This document shows positions 1 to 9,035 of a DNA stretch of 64,000 nt, piece by piece. Positions within the stretch are counted from its first letter, which is position 1. Each line of letters starts with the position of its first letter. The notes under the pieces were generated by a model that was not told the DNA's origin, ran no database searches, and saw only the letters and a list, made by a program, of their open reading frames with translations. Origin of the DNA: Thermacetogenium phaeum DSM 12270 (lineage in GTDB: Bacteria > Bacillota > DSM-12270 > Thermacetogeniales > Thermacetogeniaceae); the NCBI RefSeq assembly GCF_000305935.1, contig NC_018870.1, positions 1,351,001 to 1,415,000 of the forward strand. Direction: 5' to 3'. The position numbers were made by a program, and so were the translations under genes.

Positions 1-40
1 AAATTTAGAATACTCAAAGCAAGGAAGAGAGTTGATTACA

Positions 41-391
41 ATGCATTTTATTACGTTAATTACCGGTCTGGCGACCGGGTGGTTAAGCGCTCTTCTCGGC
101 ATCGGCGGTGGTGTTATTTTAATTCCGGCAATGGTATACCTGTTAAAAATTCCGGTACAACAGGCAGTGGGTACATCATTGATGGTAATCATCCCGACTG
201 CTGTTGTGGGTGCCTGGAAACATTATAATTTAAATCATGTAAATTTAAAATTTGCCTTGCTTTTGGCCATGGGAGCGGTGGTCGGTGCCTATTTCGGGGC
301 TTTGACTACCTCTTATATATCCGGCGAAGTGATCCGGAAATTATTTGCTGTTCTTCTATTGATCACGGCAGTGCGCATGTTTATTTCTTAA
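41..391 (+). CDS. Half-length TauE/SafE-family membrane permease
   Basis: Small integral membrane protein of the TauE/SafE (DUF81) family, which exports sulfite, sulfoacetate or related organic anions in characterised members. The N-terminal segment carries the family's glycine-rich LGIGGG turn between the first two helices, and four hydrophobic segments follow, ending in a basic RKLFAVLLL helix. At about 116 residues it is half the usual 240-270, so it holds one of the two family repeats. Its partner half may lie just left of the window edge. ATG 41 is preferred because the purine-rich GGAAGAG lies at a proper distance; an in-frame TTG at 32 is too close to it. The substrate is unknown. Confidence 0.75.
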   Translation: MHFITLITGLATGWLSALLGIGGGVILIPAMVYLLKIPVQQAVGTSLMVIIPTAVVGAWKHYNLNHVNLKFALLLAMGAVVGAYFGALTTSYISGEVIRKLFAVLLLITAVRMFIS

Positions 392-540
392 AGTTCGTGA
401 TGACTGCTGCCGAGGGTGTTCCGGGAATATTTAAGGTTTTCCCTCTGAAAAGTTATTCTACGACAGAACGGAGGATAGTCAATTTTACCGTGACAATCAC
501 ATTCCAGTGGATACGGTCGTGGACACGGTTGTGTGGGTTA

Positions 541-570
541 TTGACACTAAAAAAAGGCATGTGTTATACT
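541..570 (+). promoter_or_regulatory. Sigma-A promoter of the infC operon
   Basis: TTGACA (541-546) and TATACT (565-570) are separated by 18 bp, a near-consensus vegetative promoter. Transcription would begin near 577 and leave a leader of about 140 nt before infC. Its position rules out the longer infC reading frame that begins at 507. Confidence 0.7.
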
Positions 571-576
571 CTTTAA

Positions 577-719
577 CGCAAGCAGAAGCCACTCGCTTCT
601 CACCCTGGGGCGAGAACTGCTACCAGGGTAATGATGAGGGATTGTTTTGGATATGTAAGGCGGGTGGGCCATACCATCCGCCTTTAGGTGTTTGGGAGAC
701 CTTGAGGAGGTGGCGGATA
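577..719 (+). promoter_or_regulatory. infC-rpmI-rplT leader (L20-type leader candidate)
   Basis: A leader of about 140 nt between the promoter and infC. It holds at least two hairpins: AGAAG...CTTCT near 583-600, and AGGCGGGTGG pairing with CCATCCGCCT near 659-684. Firmicute infC operons are commonly controlled in this leader by ribosomal protein L20. I recognise the position and general structure but cannot fold it here, so the L20-leader assignment is by context. No U-run follows the last hairpin, so control may be translational. Confidence 0.45.
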
Positions 720-1250
720 ATTAACAAAGATCTGCGGGTCAATGAAGAGATCCGTGCCCGGGAGGCTCGAATAGTTGGCAGTGACGGCCAGCAGCTGGGA
801 ATTATGCCAGTCAAAGAAGGCCTTCGCATTGCAATGGAACAGGGCCTTGACCTTGTCGAAGTAGCGCCCCATGCAAAACCCCCGGTATGCCGGATCATGG
901 ATTACGGTAAATATAAATATGAACAAAGTAAAAGAGAACGGGATGCCCGGAAGAAGCAGCGGGTTATTAATATTAAAGAACTAAAGATCAGACCCGGCAT
1001 TGAGGAGCATGACTTTCAAGTAAAAGTGCGAAGTGCTCAACGATTTTTAAGCGACGGTGACAAAGTTAAAGTGACCTTGATGTTCAGGGGGCGGGAGATC
1101 TCGCACGCCGAGTTAGGGCATAACCTTTGCATGAGGTTTTATCAGCAGCTGGAAAAGCAGGCTATCATGGAGAAAGAGCCGAGGGTTGAAGGAAGAAATA
1201 TGATTATGATCCTGGCGCCGAGACCCCAGGAACAGGTGAAAGGAGACTAA
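720..1250 (+). CDS. infC: Translation initiation factor IF-3, AUU start
   Basis: IF-3 binds the 30S subunit, blocks premature 50S joining and proofreads the start codon and initiator tRNA. The N-terminal domain begins INKDLRVNEEIR and the C-terminal domain contains VTLMFRGREISH. The frame is open upstream to 507, but that stretch covers the promoter and leader. The start is set at ATT 720, nine bases after a GGAGG at 706-710. This gives 176 residues, the normal family length, and matches the family's well-known non-canonical AUU start used for autoregulation. ATA 717 is the only close alternative. It is first in the infC-rpmI-rplT operon. Confidence 0.93.
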   Translation: MNKDLRVNEEIRAREARIVGSDGQQLGIMPVKEGLRIAMEQGLDLVEVAPHAKPPVCRIMDYGKYKYEQSKRERDARKKQRVINIKELKIRPGIEEHDFQVKVRSAQRFLSDGDKVKVTLMFRGREISHAELGHNLCMRFYQQLEKQAIMEKEPRVEGRNMIMILAPRPQEQVKGD

Positions 1251-1253
1251 GAA

Positions 1254-1451
1254 ATGCCGAAGATGAAAACGCACCGGGGTGCAGCCAAAAGGTTTAAACG
1301 AACTGGAAGCGGGCTCTGGAAGCGTGCCAAAGCCTATAAGAGCCACCTTTTGGCCCATAAGCCCCAAGACCGTAAGCGCCGCCTCCGCCGACCGGGGCTC
1401 GTGAGTGCGGCCGACCAAGGGAGACTAAAGCGGCTACTGCCTTACCTGTAA
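1254..1451 (+). CDS. rpmI: 50S ribosomal protein L35
   Basis: Very basic 65-residue protein beginning [18 protein letters not shown], the conserved L35 N-terminus. It is a component of the large subunit that packs against 23S rRNA. It starts three bases after the infC stop, with its ribosome binding site (AGGAGA) inside the end of infC, so the two are translationally coupled. Length is standard. rplT follows after 21 bp, the usual order in bacteria. Confidence 0.96.
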   Translation: MPKMKTHRGAAKRFKRTGSGLWKRAKAYKSHLLAHKPQDRKRRLRRPGLVSAADQGRLKRLLPYL

Positions 1452-1472
1452 CAGTGAAGGAGGTTGTTGTTC

Positions 1473-1832
1473 ATGGCTAGAGTAAAGGGCGGACCCGTAA
1501 CCAGGCGCCGTCATAAAAAGGTTTTGAAGCTGGCGAGGGGTTATCGCGGTGCCAAGAGTAAACTCTTCCGCGTGGCTAACCAGCAGGTGATGAAGTCCCT
1601 GAATTATGCCTATATACACCGGAAACTGAGGAAGCGAGATTTTCGGAAGCTTTGGATTACCCGGATCAATGCCGCGGCCCGCATGTACGGACTCTCCTAT
1701 AATAAGTTTATGAACGGTTTGAAAAAGGCCGGGGTAGCCGTCAACAGGAAGATGCTGGCAGAACTTGCGGTCAACGATATTCAGGCATTTGGAAAACTGG
1801 TGGAACTCGCCAGACAAAAGCTGGAGAGCTAA
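1473..1832 (+). CDS. rplT: 50S ribosomal protein L20
   Basis: L20 is an early-assembly 23S rRNA-binding protein and, in Firmicutes and Proteobacteria, the repressor of its own operon. The 119-residue protein starts [16 protein letters not shown], typical of the family. It contains the long basic helix and the [14 protein letters not shown] region (here [15 protein letters not shown]). ATG 1473 is chosen because GAAGGAGG lies about ten bases upstream; an upstream in-frame TTG at 1464 overlaps that site. It is the last gene of the operon and is followed by an intrinsic terminator. Confidence 0.96.
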   Translation: MARVKGGPVTRRRHKKVLKLARGYRGAKSKLFRVANQQVMKSLNYAYIHRKLRKRDFRKLWITRINAAARMYGLSYNKFMNGLKKAGVAVNRKMLAELAVNDIQAFGKLVELARQKLES

Positions 1833-1931
1833 GGGGAGTTTCTTCCAAGAGGCACGCGGTGTATCCGTAAGAAGTGGTGTTTTTACTGGCCGACGGCAAA
1901 ACAGGAAATGGCGTAGGATTAGCGGCGTAGG

Positions 1932-1966
1932 AAAAGTATGGTTTCTTCAGACCATACTTTTTTGTT
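1932..1966 (+). terminator. Rho-independent terminator of the infC operon
   Basis: AAAGTATGGT (1933-1942) pairs perfectly with ACCATACTTT (1951-1960) across an 8-nt loop and is followed by TTTGTT. It lies 100 bp after rplT and before the next gene. Confidence 0.85.
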
Positions 1967-2043
1967 CAGCTGAACCGGGGACGCCACCTCCATTTTCCGA
2001 GGGAGTTGTGCTAATTACATGTCGGTGAACCAAGGGGGTAGCG

Positions 2044-2877
2044 GTGACTCCTTTAACGATTAATACCGTAAAACAGGCAGTACGCTTGGCGCGTGAATTA
2101 AAGAGAAGAAGACACCGGGAAGCTACGGGGCGTTTTCTCATTGAGGGGATCAACTTTGTAGGGGATGCCCTCCAGGGGGGGGCAGCTATTGACTGCTTGC
2201 TGATGACGGAGAGAGTCCGGCAACGAGAAAAAGGCAGGATTATTCTGCAGCACGCCCTTTCCCGGGAAATTCCTTTTTTCTTCGTTAAAGAGGAAATCCT
2301 GGACAGGCTGGCCGATACCGAAACCCCCCAGGGAGTGCTTGCTATCGCGCCTAAGCCGGTATGGGACGAAAATGAGGTGATCGCTGCTGAAGAAGCTCTA
2401 CTCCTGGCACTCGACGGCATACAGGACCCGGGGAATCTGGGAACGATTATCCGGTCCGGCGACGGGGTAGGGGTTAACGGTATTTTTCTGGGGGGAGGAA
2501 CGGTTGATATCTACAACCCCAAGGTTCTGCGGTCAACGATGGGGTCCGTCTTCCGTGTACCCGCTTTCCCCAAAACCGAACTGCTGCAACTGATCCGGAA
2601 ACTGCGCGAGAGGGGATTTTTTGTTGTAGCTGCAGACCCACGTGCGGATATCAAGTATTATCAGGCTGATTTTCGCAGAGGGCGCTTCCTGATTGTAATC
2701 GGGAATGAAAGCCGCGGTATCAGCCCGGCGCTCCTGGAGCTGGCCGACCTCAAAGTCCGCATACCCCTTAAGGAGGATGTTGAATCTTTAAATGCTGCAG
2801 TGGCAGCGGCATTGATCCTCTTTGAGGTTCTCCGCCAGCGGGACACGATCGAAGATTTAAGGCGAATACAAAAGTAG
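2044..2877 (+). CDS. TrmH/SpoU-family RNA 2'-O-methyltransferase (YsgA-like)
   Basis: SAM-dependent methyltransferase of the SPOUT class that 2'-O-methylates rRNA or tRNA. The first 90 residues form the small RNA-binding domain (RRRHREATGRFLIEG). The knotted SPOUT domain follows with the three SpoU motifs: LDGIQDPGNLGTIIRS near 120-135, VIGNESRGIS near 218-227 and IPLKEDVESLNAAVAAA near 238-254. 277 residues is normal. It starts at GTG 2044 after AAGGGGG. The position just upstream of pheST matches B. subtilis ysgA, which supports an rRNA target, but the modified nucleotide cannot be read from sequence. Confidence 0.88.
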   Translation: MTPLTINTVKQAVRLARELKRRRHREATGRFLIEGINFVGDALQGGAAIDCLLMTERVRQREKGRIILQHALSREIPFFFVKEEILDRLADTETPQGVLAIAPKPVWDENEVIAAEEALLLALDGIQDPGNLGTIIRSGDGVGVNGIFLGGGTVDIYNPKVLRSTMGSVFRVPAFPKTELLQLIRKLRERGFFVVAADPRADIKYYQADFRRGRFLIVIGNESRGISPALLELADLKVRIPLKEDVESLNAAVAAALILFEVLRQRDTIEDLRRIQK

Positions 2878-2923
2878 GGGATTTTTGGGCAGCTGGTTCC
2901 GGTATGGCCCGGAGGGCTTGCTA

Positions 2924-2952
2924 TTGTCGAAAGAAAGGCCTTATGATATAAT
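2924..2952 (+). promoter_or_regulatory. Promoter of the pheST operon
   Basis: TTGTCG (2924-2929) and TATAAT (2947-2952) are separated by exactly 17 bp, directly after the methylase stop. Transcription would begin about 2959, at the 5' edge of the T-box leader. Confidence 0.75.
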
Positions 2953-2959
2953 GCATCTG

Positions 2960-3386
2960 AGGTATTTAATTCGTCTCCGTAAAGGAGCGTGAGGCAAGTG
3001 TCTCTATCGGCTCGCTTCTGTTGGATGATCTTCAAGTATACCGGGTCACCGCGGGCATTTCTCCTTTACAGGAGATTTCTCATGCATTAATCCGGTTTAT
3101 CCATACATCCTGAATACAGTAAAGGCGATGACCGGGAGGAGTAGGAAGGGTAAAGGGTTCTTTCAGGGAGGTCATGCCGCAGACTGAGAGTGCGACCAGA
3201 ACCCTCTTCTGAAGTTCGCCCGTAAGCTGCACCGCTGAACGCCTTAAGGCTATTAGGCGGTGCCGGTTAACCTGTTAGAGTTAGAGCATTTGGTTACCCT
3301 AAGAGAGGGCCTCTGCGGCCAAGAAGGGTGGTACCGCGCGGGTTAGTAGAACCCCCGTCCCTTATGAACGGGGGTTTGTTTTTTAG
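2960..3386 (+). promoter_or_regulatory. T-box riboswitch controlling pheST
   Basis: Leader RNA that senses uncharged tRNA-Phe and prevents premature termination when phenylalanyl-tRNA runs low. The diagnostic T-box bulge AAGGGTGGTACCGCG is at 3324-3338. A perfect terminator follows (AACCCCCGT 3350-3358 with ACGGGGGTT 3368-3376, then TTGTTTTTT). The long stem I region includes CCTCTTCTGAAGTTCGCC near 3203-3220, which offers TTC triplets as the Phe specifier; I cannot decide between them by eye. Location between a strong promoter and pheS confirms the assignment. Confidence 0.92.
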
Positions 3387-3411
3387 TCTAGAAAAGGGGT
3401 GTTCCGTAAGA

Positions 3412-4449
3412 TTGAAAGAGGAAATTTTAAGGATTAAAGAGAACGCTTTGAGGGAACTGGAAACCGCCGGGAAGCGTGAAGAACTGCAAGACTTGAAGGT
3501 GAAGTATCTGGGGAAGAAGGGCCTGCTCACGAAGGTCCTGCGGGGGATGGGAAGTGTTCCGGCGGATCTGCGCCCCAGCCTTGGTCATCTCGCCAATGAG
3601 GTGCGACAGCTTCTGGAAGAGAGGCTGGAGGAGAAACTGTCCGCTATTCTCGAGCAAGAGAAGAAAGAAAGGCTTGTCAATGAAGCCATAGATGTAACGC
3701 TCCCGGGGCGACCCGTTCGCCGCGGGCACAGGCACCCGTTGACTTTGATTCTCTGTGAAATCAAGGAAATTTTCATTGCCATGGGTTTTGAGGTTGCCGA
3801 GGGGCCGGAGGTGGAAACGGATTACTATAATTTTGAAGCCCTGAATATTCCTAAAGGGCACCCCGCCCGGGATATGCAGGATTCTTTTTATATCGGCCCG
3901 GAAATACTTCTGCGAACCCATACCTCACCGGTGCAGATACGAACGATGAAAAGGATGGTGCCTGATCTTCCCGTCAGGATCATTGCTCCAGGAAAGGTTT
4001 ACCGCAGGGATGATGACGCCACTCACTCCCCGATGTTTCACCAGGTGGAGGGGCTTCTTGTTGACAGGCAATGCACGCTTGGAGATCTGAAGGGCGTGCT
4101 CTTGACCTTCGCCCGTCAGATGTTCGGCCGCGATCGGGAGATCCGGCTGCGCCCGAGCTTCTTTCCCTTCACCGAGCCGAGCGCCGAGGTCGATATCTCC
4201 TGTATCAGCTGCAAGGGTTCGGGATGCCGGGTGTGTTCGGGGACAGGATGGCTGGAGATATTGGGCTGTGGTATGGTTCACCCGAATGTGCTGGTTAATT
4301 CCGGCTATGATCCGGAAGAGGTTACCGGTTTTGCCTTCGGTATGGGAGTGGAAAGGATTGCTATGCTGAAGTACGGCATTAACGATCTGCGCCTCTTTTT
4401 CGAAAATGATGTCAGATTTATCCGGCAGTTCGGGGGAGGGAGTTATTAA
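3412..4449 (+). CDS. pheS: Phenylalanyl-tRNA synthetase alpha subunit
   Basis: Catalytic subunit of the alpha2-beta2 class II synthetase that charges tRNA-Phe. The N-terminal 90 residues form the tRNA-binding coiled coil ([20 protein letters not shown]). The class II core carries motif 2 ([20 protein letters not shown]) near 200-220 and motif 3 ([18 protein letters not shown]) near 311-328. The start is TTG 3412, about 12 bases after GGGG and the first start codon after the T-box terminator; the frame upstream runs through the terminator. 345 residues is normal. It overlaps pheT by one base, so the subunits are co-translated. Confidence 0.96.
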   Translation: MKEEILRIKENALRELETAGKREELQDLKVKYLGKKGLLTKVLRGMGSVPADLRPSLGHLANEVRQLLEERLEEKLSAILEQEKKERLVNEAIDVTLPGRPVRRGHRHPLTLILCEIKEIFIAMGFEVAEGPEVETDYYNFEALNIPKGHPARDMQDSFYIGPEILLRTHTSPVQIRTMKRMVPDLPVRIIAPGKVYRRDDDATHSPMFHQVEGLLVDRQCTLGDLKGVLLTFARQMFGRDREIRLRPSFFPFTEPSAEVDISCISCKGSGCRVCSGTGWLEILGCGMVHPNVLVNSGYDPEEVTGFAFGMGVERIAMLKYGINDLRLFFENDVRFIRQFGGGSY

Positions 4450-6866
4450 TGCGTGTTTCTTATCAGTGGCTGCGTGATTATGTGAATATCGATATAAGCC
4501 CTGAGGATCTGGCTGAAAGGCTGACGATGGCAGGAATTGCCGTGGAGGCGGTCGTTCCTCCGGTAGAAGGCCTAGAGAAGATCCTGGTAGGCAAGATCCT
4601 GGATGTTGACAGACATCCCGATTCCGACCACCTTATGCTGTGCCGGGTTGATACGGGCTCGGATGTTGTCCAGATAATCTGCGGAGCGCCGAATGTGAGA
4701 GCCGGAGTCTGCGTGCCGGTGGCCCTTCCGGGAACAACCCTGCCCGGAGGAATGAAGGTAGAGGCGAGGAAAATACGCGGTCAAATCTCTCAAGGTATGA
4801 TTTGCTCCGGTGCGGAGCTCGGCACCGACGAGTGGGGTTACGGTGATGATCAGGGCATTTTAATTCTCCCGGAAGGTGTTGCCCCTGGCACAAGGCTTGA
4901 TGAAGCCCTGGGATTGAATGACCGCATCTTGGAACTGGATTTGACGCCTAACAGGGGGGATTGTCTGGCCGTGATCAATATTGCCAGGGAGGTCCGGGCG
5001 CTGACCGGGGCGGAACTCAAGCTACCCGAGATCACTTTAGCTCGGGAACTGGATGAACACACCGGGGACGCGGTAAGGGTGAAGATTAAAGCTCCCGACC
5101 TCTGCCGCCGCTATGCCTGTCGAATCGTGCGCAATATCAGGATAGCCCCCTCCCCATCCTGGATGCAGTACAGACTCCGCTCCGCAGGGCTGCGGCCGAT
5201 CAACAATATCGTTGATGTGACCAACTATGTGATGCTGGAGTTCGGACAGCCTCTTCACGCCTTTGATTATGAGAGGCTGAAAGGCGGGGAGATCATCGTC
5301 AGGAGAGCCCGGCAGGATGAAAAAATGGTAACGCTGGATGGTGAAACCAGAAGCCTTTCTTCGGATATGCTGGTGATCGCCGACCGGGAGGAACCGGTGG
5401 CAATCGCCGGGGTCATGGGCGGCCTGCCCAGCGAAGTGACGGAGAAAACCCATACCGTTCTTTTAGAATCAGCATGGTTCGACCCTTTGAGTATCAGGAT
5501 GACGGCAAGCAGACTCGGGATGCGGACCGAAGCCTCGCAGCGCTTTGAAAAGGGGATCAACCCAGAGGGGGTCTTGCCGGCCCTTCACAGGGCGGCGCAG
5601 CTTATCGAGGAGTTGGGAGCAGGAGATGTCACCCAAGGTGATGTGGATGAGTATGTCAGGCCTGTCGTGCCCAGGTCGATCCGCTTGCGCCTTTCCAGGA
5701 CGAACCGGGTCCTGGGAACAAGCCTTTCCCGCGGGGAGATTCAGGAAATTCTGGGTAGGCTTGATTTCCCCTGCGAGATTTGCGGCCGGGATGCCCTGCT
5801 GGTAGGTGTGCCTCCGCACCGTGTGGACATTAACGGAGAGATCGACTTGATTGAAGAGGTTGCCCGCCTCTACGGCTATGACCGCATTCCCACCACCTCA
5901 CCTGTCGGAATGCTGGCTCCACCGGGGAAGGAGCGGGGCTTTTCACTGAAGGATTTTATCACCGATGCCATGATAACTTTTGGCCTTGATGAGGTCATCA
6001 CCTATAGTTTTATCGGGGAAAGCGCTTTGAACAGGCTGCGTGTTCCTGCAGATAGCCCGCTGCGCAAAGCATTGCGCATCCAAAATCCGCTTAGCGAAGA
6101 GCAGAGCATAATGCGCACTACCCTTCTGCCCGGCCTTTTGGATACCGTTATTTACAATTATAACCGCAAATTGGCGGATCTCGGTTTCTTTGAGGTAGGG
6201 AACGTCTTCATCCCGCAGGAGGAGGGCGGACTGCCGAAAGAGCGGCTGCACCTGGGGATTGCCGCCTGCGGCAAGGTCGTCAAGGGCTGGCAGCTGAGGG
6301 ACGAGGAGGTTGACTTCTATTATGTGAAGGGGATTGTGGAAGGACTGCTCGAACTTGCCGGGGTTGCAGATGTAATTTATGAGCCGACTTCAAAGATACC
6401 AACCCTGCACCCGGGGCGGGCGGCGCGCATCCTGGCAGGCAGCCGGGAACTCGGTTTCCTCGGGGAGCTGCATCCCGATGTACTCTCTGACTGTGAACTT
6501 AACCTGAGGGTTGTCGTCTGTGAGATAGACCTGGAGGAGCTCACCGCGGTTATGAATCTTAAAGCAATGTACCGCCAGATTCCCCGCTATCCCGGGGTCA
6601 CCAGGGATTTGGCTGTGCTTGTTCCGTTGTCCGTACGGGCGGATCAGGTTGAAAAGGCTATTTACAGCAGCGGTGGGCCGCTGCTGAGAGAGTGCCGGCT
6701 TTTTGACGTCTATCAAGGTGAGCAGGTACCGGAAGGATACCGCAGCCTGGCCTATTCGTTGCTCTTTCAGTCGTCCGATCGTACCCTGACGGATGAAGAG
6801 GTTGCGGAAGTATACTCAACTATTGTGAAAAGCCTCATCCGGAATTTAGGGGCGCGCCAGAGATAG
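4449..6866 (+). CDS. pheT: Phenylalanyl-tRNA synthetase beta subunit
   Basis: The 805-residue beta subunit carries, in order: an N-terminal EMAP/tRNA-binding OB-fold with RHPDSDHLMLCRVDTG near 58-73, the B3/B4 editing domain around 200-400 that hydrolyses Tyr-tRNA-Phe, the B5 domain, the degenerate class II-like core, and the C-terminal FDX anticodon-binding domain (YPGVTRDLAVLVP near 717-729). Its ATG overlaps the last base of the pheS stop codon. No terminator was seen after it before zapA, 80 bp downstream. Confidence 0.96.
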   Translation: MRVSYQWLRDYVNIDISPEDLAERLTMAGIAVEAVVPPVEGLEKILVGKILDVDRHPDSDHLMLCRVDTGSDVVQIICGAPNVRAGVCVPVALPGTTLPGGMKVEARKIRGQISQGMICSGAELGTDEWGYGDDQGILILPEGVAPGTRLDEALGLNDRILELDLTPNRGDCLAVINIAREVRALTGAELKLPEITLARELDEHTGDAVRVKIKAPDLCRRYACRIVRNIRIAPSPSWMQYRLRSAGLRPINNIVDVTNYVMLEFGQPLHAFDYERLKGGEIIVRRARQDEKMVTLDGETRSLSSDMLVIADREEPVAIAGVMGGLPSEVTEKTHTVLLESAWFDPLSIRMTASRLGMRTEASQRFEKGINPEGVLPALHRAAQLIEELGAGDVTQGDVDEYVRPVVPRSIRLRLSRTNRVLGTSLSRGEIQEILGRLDFPCEICGRDALLVGVPPHRVDINGEIDLIEEVARLYGYDRIPTTSPVGMLAPPGKERGFSLKDFITDAMITFGLDEVITYSFIGESALNRLRVPADSPLRKALRIQNPLSEEQSIMRTTLLPGLLDTVIYNYNRKLADLGFFEVGNVFIPQEEGGLPKERLHLGIAACGKVVKGWQLRDEEVDFYYVKGIVEGLLELAGVADVIYEPTSKIPTLHPGRAARILAGSRELGFLGELHPDVLSDCELNLRVVVCEIDLEELTAVMNLKAMYRQIPRYPGVTRDLAVLVPLSVRADQVEKAIYSSGGPLLRECRLFDVYQGEQVPEGYRSLAYSLLFQSSDRTLTDEEVAEVYSTIVKSLIRNLGARQR

Positions 6867-6947
6867 CCCGGGAAAGACAACTGGCAGGAGATAATTCCTT
6901 CAATGGAGAATCCTAGTGTAGCCGTAATAAGCGGGGAGGAGTGAGCG

Positions 6948-7292
6948 ATGAGCGACGACAGAGCCGCTTTCCGGCACCAAGAGACGGTTGCTTCACCTCA
7001 AATGAACCCGATTCCAAAGCCGGAGAAAAACAATGAAAAGTCGAGGGTTGCGGTTAAGATTTACGGGGAAGAGTATGTAATCAGGGGTAACGCCGATCCC
7101 GCGTTTATCGAAAAGATAGCAGCATATGTTGATAGAAAGATGCGCCTGATCGGACAGAAAAACCCGAACTTGAGCCTAAGCAAGCTGGCAGTCCTTGCCG
7201 CTCTTAATATCGCAGAAGACATGGCCAGGCTCCAGGATGATTACGACAGCCTTGTTAAACAACTGGAGGACATTAAAAAACTGGGTCAGTGA
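6948..7292 (+). CDS. zapA: Cell division protein ZapA
   Basis: ZapA binds FtsZ and bundles Z-ring protofilaments. The first 33 residues are a polar, probably disordered extension. The conserved ZapA domain follows (VAVKIYGEEYVIRG, then AYVDRKMRLIG and LAVLAALNIAEDMARL), ending in the dimerisation coiled coil. 114 residues is slightly longer than the usual 85-105 because of the N-terminal extension. A GGGGAGGAG site precedes ATG 6948. Adjacency to polX and mutS2 is the standard Bacillus/Clostridia arrangement. Confidence 0.9.
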   Translation: MSDDRAAFRHQETVASPQMNPIPKPEKNNEKSRVAVKIYGEEYVIRGNADPAFIEKIAAYVDRKMRLIGQKNPNLSLSKLAVLAALNIAEDMARLQDDYDSLVKQLEDIKKLGQ

Positions 7293-7295
7293 AGG

Positions 7296-9011
7296 ATGAA
7301 TAAGTGGGAAATTGCTCAGATATTTTATGAAATTGCCGATCTTCTGGATATCCTGGGGGAGAACCCCTTCAAAGCCAGGGCCTATCGTAAGGCTGCCCAC
7401 ATTCTTGAGAGCACCCTGCTTGATATTGCTGAACTCAGCACAGAAGGCCGCCTTCAGGAGGTACCTGGTATCGGGGACGCCCTCGCCAAGAAAATCAAGG
7501 AACTGGTGGAAACGGGAAGGCTCAATTATTATGAGGAGTTAAAAGAGAGGATCCCTCCTTCAACCCGCCAGCTGCTGATGATTCCCGGAGTTGGGGTAAA
7601 AACCGCCCGGCTTTTGTTCCGGGAATTGAACATTACCAGCCTTGAGGAGCTTGAGGAGGCCGCTCGGGAACAGCGCTTGCAGGGTTTGCCGGGGATCGGA
7701 GAAAAAACAAAGGAAGCGATCTTACAGGGGCTGAAGGAATTGGTTGGTGAACGGCCGAAATGGCTCCTCAACTTCGCCTTTGCGGCAGCAGGTGAAGTTG
7801 CTTCCTTTTTAAACGGGATTCCCGGCGTCGTCGAAGTGAGTGCTGCCGGCAGCCTCCGGCGGGGGAGAGAAATGGTAGAAGCCCTTGACTTTGTTGCCTC
7901 CGGAACGGATCCGGAAGATGTTGCTTTAGCCTTTATCAGAGCTCCCTTCGTTCAGGAGGTGGTGGCCGGAAAAGCTCCAACCGCGGTAACAACGAAGTGG
8001 GGGATACAGGCAAATCTCCTGGCAGTTCGGCCCGAGCAGTTCGCCTCTGCTCTGCAATACCTGACGGGCTCCCGGGCGCATAATAAATGCCTGCAGGGAA
8101 TAGCACGGAAGCGTGGGTGGAAGCTCGATAAGTACGGTGTAGATCTCGGGAAAAGGATCGTCACTCCAAAATCGGAGGAAGATCTCTATCAATTGTTGGA
8201 GATGCCCTACATCCCGCCGGAACTCCGGGAGGGACAGGGGGAGATCGAGGCCGCCCTTGCGGGGAACCTACCGGTGCTCGTTGACATCGGAGATATCAAA
8301 GGGGATCTTCACGTTCACAGCAACTGGAGTGATGGAGCCAACAGCATTGAGGAAATCGCTCTGGCAGCCCGGGAAAGGGGTTATAGCTATCTGGCCATCA
8401 CCGATCACTCCCGTTCTCTGCGTGTAGCGCGCGGTCTCGACGAAGAAAAACTCCGCCAGCAGCGGCTGGAGATTGAAAGCGTCAACCGGATGTTTGATGA
8501 CTTTCAGTTGCTGGCGGGGATTGAAGTGGATATTCTTCCCGACGGCAGCCTTGATTTTGATGACGATATCCTGGAGGAAATGGATGTGGTCATCGCTTCT
8601 ATTCACTCCGGGTTCAAGCAAGACCGGGACACCCTTACCTCCCGGATCATCACCGCCATCCGTAATGAGCATGTGGATATCATCGGCCATCCTTCAGGGC
8701 GCCTGCTTGGGAGAAGAGGTCCTTATCAGATCGATATGGAACGGGTGCTGGATGCCGCGGCAGAAACCGGTACCGCACTGGAAATCAACGCCTCACCGGA
8801 TCGCCTTGACCTGAATGATCGCTACATCAGGTTGGGCAAGGAGCGGGGGGTACGGTTTTCCATCAATACGGATGCCCATGGCAGGCACTGCCTGGCGGAT
8901 ATGCGCTATGGGGTGCTCACTGCTAGACGTGGATGGGCGGAAAAGGAAGATATAATCAACACAATGCCCCTTTCCGAGTTGAGAAAGTGGTTGCAGAATA
9001 AAAGTCGGTGA
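7296..9011 (+). CDS. polX: DNA polymerase/3'-5' exonuclease PolX with altered polymerase site
   Basis: Family X polymerase fused to a PHP phosphoesterase, a base-excision-repair enzyme in B. subtilis. Residues 1-150 hold helix-hairpin-helix motifs (VPGIGDALAKKI, IPGVGVKTARLL, LPGIGEKTKEAI). The palm domain begins with AGSLRRGRE near 186. The family's DxD metal pair reads AxD here (VEALDF), and the third aspartate, normally in QVDLR, is Asn (QANLL). The C-terminal PHP domain from about 335 is intact: GDLHVHSNWSDG, ITDHS, GIEVD, SIHSGF, IGHPSG and NTDAHG. Polymerisation is therefore probably lost while nuclease activity is kept. 571 residues is the normal length. It starts three bases after zapA. 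Confidence 0.92.
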   Translation: MNKWEIAQIFYEIADLLDILGENPFKARAYRKAAHILESTLLDIAELSTEGRLQEVPGIGDALAKKIKELVETGRLNYYEELKERIPPSTRQLLMIPGVGVKTARLLFRELNITSLEELEEAAREQRLQGLPGIGEKTKEAILQGLKELVGERPKWLLNFAFAAAGEVASFLNGIPGVVEVSAAGSLRRGREMVEALDFVASGTDPEDVALAFIRAPFVQEVVAGKAPTAVTTKWGIQANLLAVRPEQFASALQYLTGSRAHNKCLQGIARKRGWKLDKYGVDLGKRIVTPKSEEDLYQLLEMPYIPPELREGQGEIEAALAGNLPVLVDIGDIKGDLHVHSNWSDGANSIEEIALAARERGYSYLAITDHSRSLRVARGLDEEKLRQQRLEIESVNRMFDDFQLLAGIEVDILPDGSLDFDDDILEEMDVVIASIHSGFKQDRDTLTSRIITAIRNEHVDIIGHPSGRLLGRRGPYQIDMERVLDAAAETGTALEINASPDRLDLNDRYIRLGKERGVRFSINTDAHGRHCLADMRYGVLTARRGWAEKEDIINTMPLSELRKWLQNKSR

Positions 9012-9035
9012 AGATGAATAAGGGGGAGAAGAAGA

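Noticed and set aside
507..719. N-terminal extension of infC from a GTG at 507
   Set aside because: It overlaps a near-consensus promoter and the structured leader, and has no IF-3 similarity; the AUU start fits the family and ribosome binding site.
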